Positions 8,126 to 14,622 of a stretch of 18,856 nucleotides of DNA are shown here, one piece after another. The number at the start of each line of letters is the position of its first letter. Positions within the stretch are counted from its first letter, which is position 1. The stretch comes from Promethearchaeia archaeon (GTDB taxonomy: Archaea; Asgardarchaeota; Lokiarchaeia; Sigyniarchaeales; SOKP01). Made by a program: the position numbers and the translations under genes. The stretch lies in the NCBI GenBank assembly GCA_029856375.1, contig JAHQWX010000003.1, positions 1 to 18,856 on the forward strand, written 5' to 3'. The notes below the pieces were generated by a model. That model was not told the DNA's origin and searched no databases. It saw nothing but the letters and a program-made list of their open reading frames with translations.

Positions 8126-9319
8126 TTAAATAAACTTAAACTCGTGAACATCGCTTTTTATGTAATCTAAATAATTTGAAATATACTTTTTCATATTTTT
8201 AAAGTCAGGGGATTCGCCCGTTCTCACAAATATTGCCGAATTAGCATTACCAAACAAAATTGCTTCTGCTGGCTCCAAGCCTAATACTAAGCCAGACAAT
8301 GTTGCCCCATTAAAATGATCTCCTGCTCCGGTGGTGTATTTTGGTTTGCTCGTAAAACCCTCATTAACCCAATAATGGTCATTTTTTGTTGTAATCGTCG
8401 CAAAATGAGGTTCGTGTATTATTAAATACGAAAAATTTAATGCTTCGTTGATATCTATACCAGCTTCGATGTAATCCTCAAAATTTGGTTTGTTTGGATT
8501 TAATTCTTCGACGCCTTTTATTACCCTAGAAATATCGATAGCTTCCTTATCGTTTAAACATAAACAAACTAGGACTTTATCTTCGATTTCTTGTAATAAA
8601 TCGAGAGCTTTTTCAATATCTTTATCGCTTCTCTTCTTTAAATCCGCTAAGTCAACGAAAAAAATTTTTTGTTTAAGGTCTGAAACGGAAGGAAAGATCT
8701 CGTCTTTAATTTTTCTCCAAATATTATTCATTTCGGGAAAAAGAGACCAATGTCCTAATCCATACGCGTCGCATAGGTTGAATCTGTCTATTAATTGTGG
8801 AATTCTAATTTTCCGCGTTATGACATCCCAATTTATGTTAAAAATATTGCTAAAGTCAGTAATCATTATCTTTCCATCTTCAAACTCTAAGCCAATCGTT
8901 TCTCCAGGTTTGTTAATTGAAATGTCCTCAACATATTCTGGATAAACTTTGAATATTTCCTTAGCTTTTGGATATCCCATTGCTGCTACTAATACAACTC
9001 TGTGTCCTAAATTCCACAATGCTTTACCAGTGTTAGGTGCAAATCCCCCGCATATTTTTCGCTTTAATATCCTTTCAATATTAGTAGAGCTTCCTGCTGC
9101 TTCGTAACATCGATCACCAAGTTGCTTCATGGATGTCATCAGACTCCATGTATCAACGGTTTCCCTATTTTTAACTAAATTATATAAATAATCTACATAT
9201 CCGTCAAAACCGAGAAAAATGTACGAATTCGAAGCAGCTTCTTCCAATGAATCAATTTTTGAACGAACTCCTTTCAAGGCGTTTAAGGTAACATCGTAAT
9301 TATTATGGGGAATTTCCAT
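8126..9319 (-). CDS. PfkB-family carbohydrate kinase
   Basis: This is a 397-residue kinase of the ribokinase/PfkB fold. Visible marks are an N-terminal FLGFDGYVD strand-turn, an ICGGFAPNTGKALWNLGHRV segment (near residue 90) at the place of PfkB signature 1, and TTGAGDHFNGATLSG near residue 330. The last is signature 2, with the GAGD anion hole and catalytic Asp334. It would phosphorylate a sugar or related alcohol with a nucleotide; the substrate cannot be read from sequence. I chose the ATG at 9319 over an upstream GTG at 9328. It is immediately followed by the glycerol-3-phosphate dehydrogenase gene, so its substrate may lie in the same triose/glycerol branch, but that is inference. Confidence 0.8.
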   Translation of the reverse strand: MEIPHNNYDVTLNALKGVRSKIDSLEEAASNSYIFLGFDGYVDYLYNLVKNRETVDTWSLMTSMKQLGDRCYEAAGSSTNIERILKRKICGGFAPNTGKALWNLGHRVVLVAAMGYPKAKEIFKVYPEYVEDISINKPGETIGLEFEDGKIMITDFSNIFNINWDVITRKIRIPQLIDRFNLCDAYGLGHWSLFPEMNNIWRKIKDEIFPSVSDLKQKIFFVDLADLKKRSDKDIEKALDLLQEIEDKVLVCLCLNDKEAIDISRVIKGVEELNPNKPNFEDYIEAGIDINEALNFSYLIIHEPHFATITTKNDHYWVNEGFTSKPKYTTGAGDHFNGATLSGLVLGLEPAEAILFGNANSAIFVRTGESPDFKNMKKYISNYLDYIKSDVHEFKFI

Positions 9320-9363
9320 TATTTGCACGAATTTAACATTTTTAGACTTAAGTTATAATATTC

Positions 9364-9380
9364 TTTTTAAAATTATAAAG
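9364..9380 (-). promoter_or_regulatory. TATA-like element upstream of the PfkB-family gene
   Basis: On the minus strand this reads CTTTATAATTTTAAAAA. It is placed about 45-60 bases before the ATG at 9319, which allows a short leader. It is suggested by position and composition only. Confidence 0.3.
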
Positions 9381-9381
9381 G

Positions 9382-9401
9382 TTTAATCTTTAAGGATTAA
9401 A
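9382..9401. repeat. Perfect 7-bp inverted repeat between the nuclease and kinase genes
   Basis: TTTAATC (9382-9388) and GATTAAA (9395-9401) are perfect inverted arms with a six-base loop. They sit just after the nuclease stop codon and just upstream of the PfkB TATA-like element. The repeat could be an operator for the kinase-dehydrogenase pair or part of an RNA 3' end. In such AT-rich DNA it could also be chance. Confidence 0.35.
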
Positions 9402-9402
9402 T

Positions 9403-10362
9403 TTAACTTAGAGTTTCAAGCAGTTTATCTAGAATAAATGGTAGATTTCTAACATCATCGTAGTTGTGCATAATACATTTTCGAATTAAACCGGCGTATT
9501 TTTTTGGTTTTTCAACATATCTTTTGTAAAAAAATCCCATAAAAGCACCCGGAATATCGTTATCGCGATGTATTTGTAAAAGTTGCTTTTCGATGGTTAA
9601 TAATCGATAATCGTCAAATCTATCTTTCCACAACCTTCTGCAATTGTGATATAGGTCGATGTGATGGTATAGCGTGTTTGAAACCTCATATGGGTTATCA
9701 TCTTCTGAAATTAATGGATTTTCTTCGAAATAATACAAAAATCTGTCTGCAATAACCGGTATATCAAAAGTTTTACCATTATATGTTATGAAACATTTGA
9801 ATTTCTTAAGAAAATCTTTAAATCGTTCAAATATTGCGAGTTCATCTTCGAGAGTTCGAGCTAAATACTGTTTCACTTTAAAGACACCTTCTTTAAAGTA
9901 TCCTAATCCAATTAAAAATACGCTCGAACCATATACGCCTGTGCTTTCTATATCTAAAAATAGCAAATCCTCCAATCGAAAGCAAAATAATAGGTCAATA
10001 TCTTTAATATAATAATTCTTTTCGAGGAGTTGGAAATTCTTTTCTTTTATTTGGTTAATAACTTCCATAGCATTTCGTTGATACCCGCAGTGATAAATTA
10101 AATCGAGAAGATTATTAATCCCACGCTTTTTTAAATAATTTTCAGTTTTTACTCCTATATTTTGAACTGCTTTCAAATTTTTAAGCAGTTTTTTCTTAGT
10201 AGATGCAAGATTTGATCCAAAAGATAATTTTTGTTGCCAGTAAATGTTTAAAAAAGACCCCATTTCGTTTGTCTTAATTTTGTGATTATGAAAAATCTCG
10301 GTTAATTCCTTGCCTTCGTATTCTTCCACGGCTTCCGTAATATCGTATTCGTAGAACTCCAC
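9403..10362 (-). CDS. YprB-like RNase H-fold exonuclease with HhH-like N-terminal region
   Basis: This 319-residue protein has a DEDD exonuclease core of the RNase_H_2/YprB type. The core shows FLDIESTG (Asp137, Glu139), FITYNGKTFD (Asn195, Asp200), HIDLYHNCRRLW (Asp236) and a final HNYDD (His299, Asp303) at the expected spacing. Residues 62-92 (KAVQNIGVKTENYLKKRGIN) resemble a helix-hairpin-helix DNA-binding element. It probably trims DNA or RNA 3' ends in a metal-dependent way; the actual substrate is unknown. The start is a GTG; the next ATG is 33 codons in. A TATA-like ATATTTAAAT at 10384-10393 lies about 25 bases upstream, which predicts a leaderless transcript starting near this GTG. 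Confidence 0.75.
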   Translation of the reverse strand: MEFYEYDITEAVEEYEGKELTEIFHNHKIKTNEMGSFLNIYWQQKLSFGSNLASTKKKLLKNLKAVQNIGVKTENYLKKRGINNLLDLIYHCGYQRNAMEVINQIKEKNFQLLEKNYYIKDIDLLFCFRLEDLLFLDIESTGVYGSSVFLIGLGYFKEGVFKVKQYLARTLEDELAIFERFKDFLKKFKCFITYNGKTFDIPVIADRFLYYFEENPLISEDDNPYEVSNTLYHHIDLYHNCRRLWKDRFDDYRLLTIEKQLLQIHRDNDIPGAFMGFFYKRYVEKPKKYAGLIRKCIMHNYDDVRNLPFILDKLLETLS

Positions 10363-10383
10363 AAATTAATAGAAACCCTTACA

Positions 10384-10393
10384 ATATTTAAAT
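10384..10393 (-). promoter_or_regulatory. TATA-like box of the YprB-like nuclease gene
   Basis: The near-palindromic ATATTTAAAT is centred about 26 bases upstream of the GTG start at 10362, the usual archaeal TATA-to-start distance. Transcription would then begin at or near the start codon, giving a leaderless message. Confidence 0.4.
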
Positions 10394-10404
10394 CTAAAGA
10401 TGTC

Positions 10405-10413
10405 AAAAAAAAA
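10405..10413 (-). terminator. T9 tract after the methyltransferase gene
   Basis: Nine consecutive T residues on the minus strand lie about 28 bases past the methyltransferase stop codon and just before the nuclease promoter. This fits an archaeal poly-T terminator. Confidence 0.45.
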
Positions 10414-10440
10414 GTAAAATGACTTTTTCTACTGTAATTT

Positions 10441-11163
10441 TTAGTTTTTATTCACGAGTCCGCTTATCACAGTCAAACTCCCAATAAACCGGTCTTTTTT
10501 GTACTCTAAGTAGTCAATTTTAATTTTAAACTTGCGAAAAAGTTGATTGAGATTTACATCTCGAAATTTCCAAATCAAGTCGACACCCCACTCAACAATA
10601 TCGTGGACTTTTTGCCAGAAAAGACCCCTATTTTTAGGAGGTCGGGTCATTTCGCCAAAGGTTATTCTGGCGTTAGGTTTAGCCACTCTCATTACTTCCT
10701 TAAAAGCCTTTGTCGGTTTCTTCACTGCTCCAAATCCATAAATAGATATAATTTTGTCGAAAGTGTTATCCGGAAAATTAAGGATTTCAATATCTCCATT
10801 CGTATTATAAATCCTGCGATGTAATTTCATTTTATTTATGTTTTTTTGAGCGTATTTAAGCATATTTCGAGAAATATCAATCCCAATAAATTTTATATCC
10901 AACTTCCTGAGGGCAGCTCTTATCGCACATAAAGAAGTACCGGTTCCAAGGTCCAATACAACATCTCCACTTTTTAGATGGGAGTGTTTGATAACTAGAT
11001 CTCGATGGATATCGTCCGCCCAAAGAGTATAAAGGTGATGCGCAATATCGTATAGCGGTGCTCCAATATTATATCTCTCTTTTACTGGAAGACTAAATTC
11101 TGGTCTGTATTTAATGGGCGGAATTTTTTTACCAACTTTAAAATACTTACTTTTTTTATTAAT
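10441..11163 (-). CDS. Class I SAM-dependent methyltransferase with no canonical start codon
   Basis: The core has motif I VVLDLGTGTSLCAI, motif II FIGIDISRNML, the acidic NGDIEIL loop and a KIISIYGFGAV motif, followed by KAFKEVMRVAKPNARITFGEM. Together these give a UbiE/Methyltransf_11-like enzyme of unknown substrate. The frame is open upstream to a stop at 11182-11184. Its translation there is plausible protein sequence (RYNIGAPLYDIAHHLYTLWA), typical of what precedes motif I in this family. That upstream stretch has no in-frame ATG, GTG or TTG. The first standard start is the TTG at 10956, which falls inside motif I and would remove an essential strand. The end given here assumes an ATT start at 11163 (INKKSKYFKV). 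Alternatives are a lost start or a sequencing error. No frameshift with an ATG was found upstream. Confidence 0.6.
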   Translation of the reverse strand: MNKKSKYFKVGKKIPPIKYRPEFSLPVKERYNIGAPLYDIAHHLYTLWADDIHRDLVIKHSHLKSGDVVLDLGTGTSLCAIRAALRKLDIKFIGIDISRNMLKYAQKNINKMKLHRRIYNTNGDIEILNFPDNTFDKIISIYGFGAVKKPTKAFKEVMRVAKPNARITFGEMTRPPKNRGLFWQKVHDIVEWGVDLIWKFRDVNLNQLFRKFKIKIDYLEYKKDRFIGSLTVISGLVNKN

Positions 11164-11243
11164 TGAATTTCTGCGTAAGAATTAATTAATATTTCTCAAA
11201 GAGAGTAATATCGCAAAGATAAGAAACAGAAATTTTATGGATT

Positions 11244-11558
11244 CTACATTTTTGTTTTAATTTCTTCTAATTTTTTCTGAAATCTCTCGATTTCTTCCTT
11301 AGACACAGATTTTTTGTTCAAATGTCTAATTAATTTTACGAACTCAGATACTAATGGCGATTGGACTACTGTTATGTTATGTTTATTTGGCATCATATTA
11401 ACTTCGAGTACTAAAGCGTTCTTTAAATCAACCTTTTCACCAAAGATTCCATAAAACGCAGAGTCCCCAGTTTCCTCGTCGTAATTAAATACTAAAATTT
11501 CATCTGCGATCTGAGTAAAAGACTCGTTTTCCATTTTCAAAACTTTAAATTCGCACAA
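11244..11558 (-). CDS. CooT-like putative nickel-binding CODH accessory protein
   Basis: This small protein of 104-106 residues resembles the CooT family, whose Rhodospirillum rubrum member is a nickel-binding protein that supports CO dehydrogenase maturation and uses Cys2. The first half shows the family pattern: MCEFKV start, IADEIL strand, GIFGEKVDL and ALVLEVNMM. The last 40 residues form a charged helical extension not usual for the family. Two TTG codons could start it, at 11564 and 11558; a TGA directly precedes the first and there is no ATG. I chose 11558 because it places the cysteine at position 2. A TATA-like element 25-30 bases upstream predicts a leaderless mRNA. It is encoded divergently from cdhB-cdhC. 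The family match was judged by eye and is moderate. Confidence 0.55.
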   Translation of the reverse strand: MCEFKVLKMENESFTQIADEILVFNYDEETGDSAFYGIFGEKVDLKNALVLEVNMMPNKHNITVVQSPLVSEFVKLIRHLNKKSVSKEEIERFQKKLEEIKTKM

Positions 11559-11580
11559 ATTCAATCACTTAATATTTCAA

Positions 11581-11594
11581 CATTAATATAATTC
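11581..11594 (-). promoter_or_regulatory. TATA-like box of the CooT-like gene
   Basis: On the minus strand this reads GAATTATATTAATG. Its centre is about 25-30 bases from the two candidate TTG starts, which supports transcription beginning at about the start codon (leaderless). Confidence 0.4.
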
Positions 11595-11634
11595 ATTAAG
11601 AAGAATAATGAAAAATGAGTTTTAAAATTGCATA

Positions 11635-11690
11635 GAAAAAAAATAAAAAAAGGAGTATAAGTATAGTGAAGCTGTTCTAATACTAGCTTC
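11635..11690 (-). terminator. Hairpin and poly-T terminator after the small membrane peptide
   Basis: On the minus strand the arms GAAGCT and AGCTTC (11670-11690 region, 11-base loop) come first. A T-rich run of about 17 bases (11635-11651, a single A inside) follows some 20 bases later. It lies just downstream of the 32-codon frame and upstream of the CooT-like promoter, so it would end a separate short transcript. Confidence 0.5.
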
Positions 11691-11702
11691 CCGCCCTTAT
11701 TA

Positions 11703-11801
11703 CTAACCGAAGAATATCAGATATAAAACGACAAGAATTAAGATAATAACACATATACAAATAAACTCATATACATGGACAGGAAACTCTTCAGCATACA
11801 C
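11703..11801 (-). CDS. Probable 32-residue single-pass membrane peptide
   Basis: A short frame with a GTG start encodes an acidic N-terminus (MYAEEFPVHVYEF) and a 20-residue hydrophobic helix (FICICVIILILVVLYLIFFG), ending at TAG. A strong GGGAGGT lies upstream, but about 22 bases from the GTG, which is farther than usual. A hairpin plus T-tract follows. The composition looks like a real membrane peptide, not random AT-rich DNA. It sits in the divergent region between the CooT-like gene and cdhB. No family is recognised. Alternatives are a non-coding RNA or chance. Confidence 0.38.
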   Translation of the reverse strand: MYAEEFPVHVYEFICICVIILILVVLYLIFFG

Positions 11802-11965
11802 TTTTTTAATTTTCTCTCTTTATACCTCCCTAACCTAATTTAGATTAGAATTATTATTTCTTCTTTTCTTTTTGACTTTTTTTATTTACCTCTATCTATA
11901 TACGGTAAAGGAAAGTATTTAAAGATCGGTGTGACTTTTTAATTACCTTTTATTACTTTATGAAA

Positions 11966-11977
11966 GGTTAATTAACC
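11966..11977. promoter_or_regulatory. 12-bp perfect palindrome, possible operator
   Basis: GGTTAATTAACC is a perfect palindrome about 105 bases upstream of the cdhB TATA-like element. An AATTACCTTT 15 bases to its left is a degenerate inverted copy of its AAAGGTTAATT side. Such dyads are common binding sites for winged-helix regulators, but no regulator gene is in the window. Confidence 0.35.
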
Positions 11978-12070
11978 ATTTTAAGAAGTAGAAAAACGAC
12001 TTTTTTCTTATTTTCGAATATAAAAATAATTTTTTTAAGGTATTGAATATAGATTCAAACATAATATTTC

Positions 12071-12087
12071 AATATATTTTTAAAATA
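12071..12087 (+). promoter_or_regulatory. TATA-like promoter element of cdhB-cdhC
   Basis: AATATATTTTTAAAATA ends 22 bases before the cdhB ATG. With normal archaeal spacing, transcription would begin within about 10 bases of the start codon. No Shine-Dalgarno is present in front of cdhB, which fits a leaderless or nearly leaderless message. Confidence 0.45.
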
Positions 12088-12108
12088 CATTTCTAGGATT
12101 GTTAAAAA

Positions 12109-12639
12109 ATGGTAAGACCTTATCAAAAACCGAATATAAATCCAGATATGGGTGTTTCAGTGTATGACCCCGAGACTATGGCGAATATTTTAAAAGTGCA
12201 AGGAAAGCGCAAACTCTTTATCATTGGTGCTGAATCACTTACTTGGGAACTCGATGGCAAGAAAGTAATTGATTACTATATTGATATTGCTAAAAAGTTA
12301 AATGTTCCAGTTGTTGCAACAGGCCATTCTTATAAAGAATTAGCCGAGAAACTCGGTAAAGACAAAGTTACAATGATGTCCTTGGAAAATATTACCCAAA
12401 GACTTTCCGATCCCGACTGGAAAGGATTGGACGGACAAGGACAATATAATTTAGCAATTTTTGGTGGGCACATAGTATATTATGTTAGTCAAGCAATGAG
12501 CAATTTGAAGAACTTCGCTTTAAATTTGCGGACTATCAACTTAGATAAATACGCCCATCCTAATGCCCGATTTTCCTTGGCAAACTTAAGCGACGCCGAG
12601 TGGAAGGAATTCTTAGATAAATTACTAATAAATTTATAA
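12109..12639 (+). CDS. cdhB: CODH/acetyl-CoA synthase epsilon subunit (CdhB)
   Basis: This 176-residue protein matches the archaeal CdhB family. Marks are a KLFIIGAESLTWE strand near residue 35, a central helix and strand with NVPVVATGHSY, a YNLAIFGGHIVYYVSQAMSN motif near residue 123, and NFALNLRTINLDKYAHPNARFSL towards the end. CdhB binds the nickel-iron CO dehydrogenase subunit CdhA in the alpha2-epsilon2 component that interconverts CO and CO2 in the archaeal Wood-Ljungdahl pathway. It lies 47 bp ahead of cdhC and is surely co-transcribed with it. CdhA, its usual direct partner and neighbour, is not in the window and must be encoded elsewhere. The protein is cytoplasmic, and its length is normal for the family. 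Confidence 0.88.
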   Translation: MVRPYQKPNINPDMGVSVYDPETMANILKVQGKRKLFIIGAESLTWELDGKKVIDYYIDIAKKLNVPVVATGHSYKELAEKLGKDKVTMMSLENITQRLSDPDWKGLDGQGQYNLAIFGGHIVYYVSQAMSNLKNFALNLRTINLDKYAHPNARFSLANLSDAEWKEFLDKLLINL

Positions 12640-12673
12640 TAAAAAAACAAAACTGAAAGAAAAAACAAGAAAA

Positions 12674-12678
12674 GAGGT
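12674..12678 (+). promoter_or_regulatory. Shine-Dalgarno of cdhC
   Basis: GAGGT lies 8 bases before the cdhC ATG at 12687. It decides that start and contrasts with the leaderless look of cdhB, as expected for the second gene of an operon. Confidence 0.6.
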
Positions 12679-12686
12679 ATAAAAAT

Positions 12687-14087
12687 ATGAGTTTTGCAGA
12701 TATGCCTGTAGATGTCGGCCCAGTATATGAGGGAGAAAGAATCAGAGCAAAGCAAATGTATGTTGAGCTTGGTGGACCAAAATCCGAGAAGAAATTTGAA
12801 CTCGTTAGAGTAAGGGACGCCTCTGAAATCGAAGACGGAAAAATAAAAATAATTGGACCCGATTTAAAAGATATGGAAAAGGGAAAAACCTATCCTATTG
12901 GGATTTTAGTTGAGGCTGCTGGTGCTGAACTAGAAACGGATATAGAAGCTGTTTTGGAAAGAAGAATCCACGAGTTCTGTAATTTCGTTAATGGAATAAT
13001 GCATTTAAATCAGAGAGATCAGAATTGGCTTCGATTATCTCAACAAGCTTTCGAGAAAGGGTTTAATTCTTTTAATTTTTTAGGTACAATTCTTATAAGA
13101 TTGTACAAAGCGGAGTTGCCAATCGTTAAACAAGCACAAGTTACTATTTATACGGATCCAGAAGAAATCAAAAAAGCTCACGAAGAAGCAATGAAAATAT
13201 ATAATAAAAGGGATGAAAGGGCGAGAGGTTTGCATGATGAAGATGTAGATATGTTTTATGGCTGTGTTCTCTGCCAATCCTTCGCACCGAGCCATTGTTG
13301 TTGCATAACACCTGATCGAACTAGTTCGTGCGGTTCAATAAGTTGGTTTGATGCGAGAGCGGCAGCAAAGGTTGATCCTAAGGGACCCATTTTCGAAATT
13401 GAACCTGGTGATTGCTTAAATGAATTTGCAGGAGAATATACTGGCGTAAATGAAACATTGAAAAAGAGATCTTTAGGTGAAGTCGATCGTATTTGGATTT
13501 ATTCTTCGATGGAAAACCCACACACCAGTTGCGGCTGTTTCGAAGCAGTATTCTTTTATATACCAGAAGTAGATGGTTTTGGTATTGTTGATCGCAGTTT
13601 TGATGGTCCCGCGATAAACGGGCTTCCGTTTTCTGCGATGGCAAACCAAACTGGTGGAGGAAAACAACTCCCTGGGTTTAATGGAATTTCAGTTCAATAT
13701 TTAGCGTCGCCTAAATTCCAGCAAGTGGAAGGAGGGTTCTCAAGAACCGTTTGGATGGCAAGTTCAGTAAAAGAGCGTATGTACGACCTATTACCCGAAG
13801 AATGGAGAGATATAACTGCTACTGAGAAAGAAGTTACCGAATTAAACGAACTTAAACAATGGCTCCAAGAGAAAAACCACCCAATCGTTGAACGCTGGGA
13901 AGAAGAGGAAGAAGAGGAGGAAGAATGGGAAGAAGAAGGCGCTATGATTCCCGCTGGCACGCAAACAATGATGATTCCTGGAGCAGGTGGTCTTGGTGGT
14001 TTCAAACTAACGCTTATTAATTGTAAGATCCACGCTGAAAAAGTTATTGTTACGAAAATCGAACCTAGTAAGAAGCGGAAGAAATAA
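12687..14087 (+). CDS. cdhC: CODH/acetyl-CoA synthase beta subunit (CdhC)
   Basis: This is the 466-residue acetyl-CoA synthase that joins a methyl group from a corrinoid protein, CO and CoA at the nickel-iron A-cluster. The 4Fe-4S ligands are Cys193, Cys196, Cys205 and Cys215, with the +3, +9, +10 spacing of characterised enzymes. The CGC motif (Cys282, Cys284) that holds the distal nickel is in TSCGCFEA. Flanking family segments are CVLCQSFAPSH, ENPHTSCGCFE, DGFGIVDRSF and GGGKQLPGF. After residue 400 comes a run of glutamates, a glycine/methionine-rich linker and the C-terminal GGFKLTLINCKIHAEKVIV. The length is that of archaeal CdhC, lacking the CODH-binding N-terminal domain of bacterial AcsB. 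An oddity is that Cys205 is flanked by Cys204 and Cys206. CdhD and CdhE are not adjacent. Confidence 0.95.
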   Translation: MSFADMPVDVGPVYEGERIRAKQMYVELGGPKSEKKFELVRVRDASEIEDGKIKIIGPDLKDMEKGKTYPIGILVEAAGAELETDIEAVLERRIHEFCNFVNGIMHLNQRDQNWLRLSQQAFEKGFNSFNFLGTILIRLYKAELPIVKQAQVTIYTDPEEIKKAHEEAMKIYNKRDERARGLHDEDVDMFYGCVLCQSFAPSHCCCITPDRTSSCGSISWFDARAAAKVDPKGPIFEIEPGDCLNEFAGEYTGVNETLKKRSLGEVDRIWIYSSMENPHTSCGCFEAVFFYIPEVDGFGIVDRSFDGPAINGLPFSAMANQTGGGKQLPGFNGISVQYLASPKFQQVEGGFSRTVWMASSVKERMYDLLPEEWRDITATEKEVTELNELKQWLQEKNHPIVERWEEEEEEEEEWEEEGAMIPAGTQTMMIPGAGGLGGFKLTLINCKIHAEKVIVTKIEPSKKRKK

Positions 14088-14096
14088 TTTCAAACA

Positions 14097-14124
14097 ATTT
14101 TTTTATTTTCTTTTTTATATTTAA
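14097..14124 (+). terminator. Poly-T terminator of the cdhB-cdhC operon
   Basis: A tract with T7, T4 and T6 runs begins about 10 bases after the cdhC stop. No stable hairpin precedes it. It lies in the 91 bp between cdhC and the convergent gene. Confidence 0.5.
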
Positions 14125-14178
14125 GAAATTGCGCTCTTAGAATTATCTTAGAGACTTTATTAAAAGAAGTTTTTTATT

Positions 14179-14622
14179 CTAAATATAGTAGCCTGTTGAG
14201 TCCTCGTCTTCGTCGTCTTCGTCGTCTTCGGCTTGGAAATACTTATCAAACAATCCTTTAAGCATGTCCTGAATTCCTTCTTCGGCGTCTTTCATGTTCT
14301 TAAAATCTGCAGTATCGATCTTTATTATTCCACCGTGCTTCAAAGGGATTATGTTTCCTTTTTTCCTTAACTCTCTTTTGCTTTTCTTGATTTCTTGCAA
14401 TTCTTTCTGCATAAGCTTTCGAAGTTCGTCGTGCAATAGACTCTCCAACAGACTAGGTTCCATATCGGCTAAAGAATCGGACCCAAATTCTTTTTCTAAT
14501 TTAGAAATTGCCTTTCTCTTTTTATCCTCTGGTATTTGATGAATTGTATCTAAGCCTAACTGTTCAACAACATTAAGCCAGTCAATCTTCAGTGTCCACT
14601 TCGATTTTTTGTTATTTAGCAT
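14179..14622 (-). CDS. Acidic helical protein of unknown function
   Basis: I do not recognise this 147-residue protein. It is predicted to be mostly helical and highly charged, with a lysine/arginine-rich middle (KELQEIKKSKRELRKKG) followed by a short strand-like section (NIIPLKHGGIIKIDTADF). A helix precedes the extreme acidic tail DDEDDEDEDSTGYYI. No cysteine pairs, membrane helix or catalytic motif is seen. The ATG at 14622 was preferred over an in-frame TTG at 14637. The acidic tail is encoded by a nine-base tandem repeat. It is convergent with cdhC and divergent from the phosphatase, so its link to either is undetermined. Confidence 0.6.
   Translation of the reverse strand: MLNNKKSKWTLKIDWLNVVEQLGLDTIHQIPEDKKRKAISKLEKEFGSDSLADMEPSLLESLLHDELRKLMQKELQEIKKSKRELRKKGNIIPLKHGGIIKIDTADFKNMKDAEEGIQDMLKGLFDKYFQAEDDEDDEDEDSTGYYI
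14206..14230. repeat. Nine-base tandem repeat encoding an acidic tail
   Basis: The unit GTCTTCGTC occurs about 2.8 times head to tail and encodes the Asp/Glu tail of the overlapping minus-strand protein. It could expand or shrink by slippage without breaking the frame. Confidence 0.6.

Larger units (their letters stand above)
11802..12108. other. Non-coding divergent control region upstream of cdhB
   Basis: Apart from the palindrome and TATA-like sites listed separately, this stretch is very AT-rich and carries no credible reading frame. It contains a pyrimidine-rich run (11850-11893), a TATATA element at 11894-11903 and a TATTTAAAG-type element near 11913-11922, either of which could drive the leftward peptide. 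The rightward cdhB promoter is at its right end. Confidence 0.5.

Noticed and set aside
11640..11700. Possible small structured RNA on either strand
   Set aside because: Only one short six-pair hairpin is convincing, and it fits a terminator; no tRNA, C/D box or riboswitch pattern was seen.
12489..12755. Minus-strand frame across the cdhB-cdhC junction
   Set aside because: It covers the end of cdhB, the Shine-Dalgarno and the start of cdhC; those are strongly supported on the plus strand.
13905..13940. Purine-rich repeat in cdhC taken as a possible satellite
   Set aside because: It encodes an acidic linker of glutamates before the C-terminal strand region, a place where CdhC proteins commonly carry low-complexity sequence.
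13694..14005. Minus-strand frame rich in serine and proline opposite cdhC
   Set aside because: It is the antisense of the glutamate-rich tail of CdhC; the serine run is simply the complement of GAA/GAG codons.
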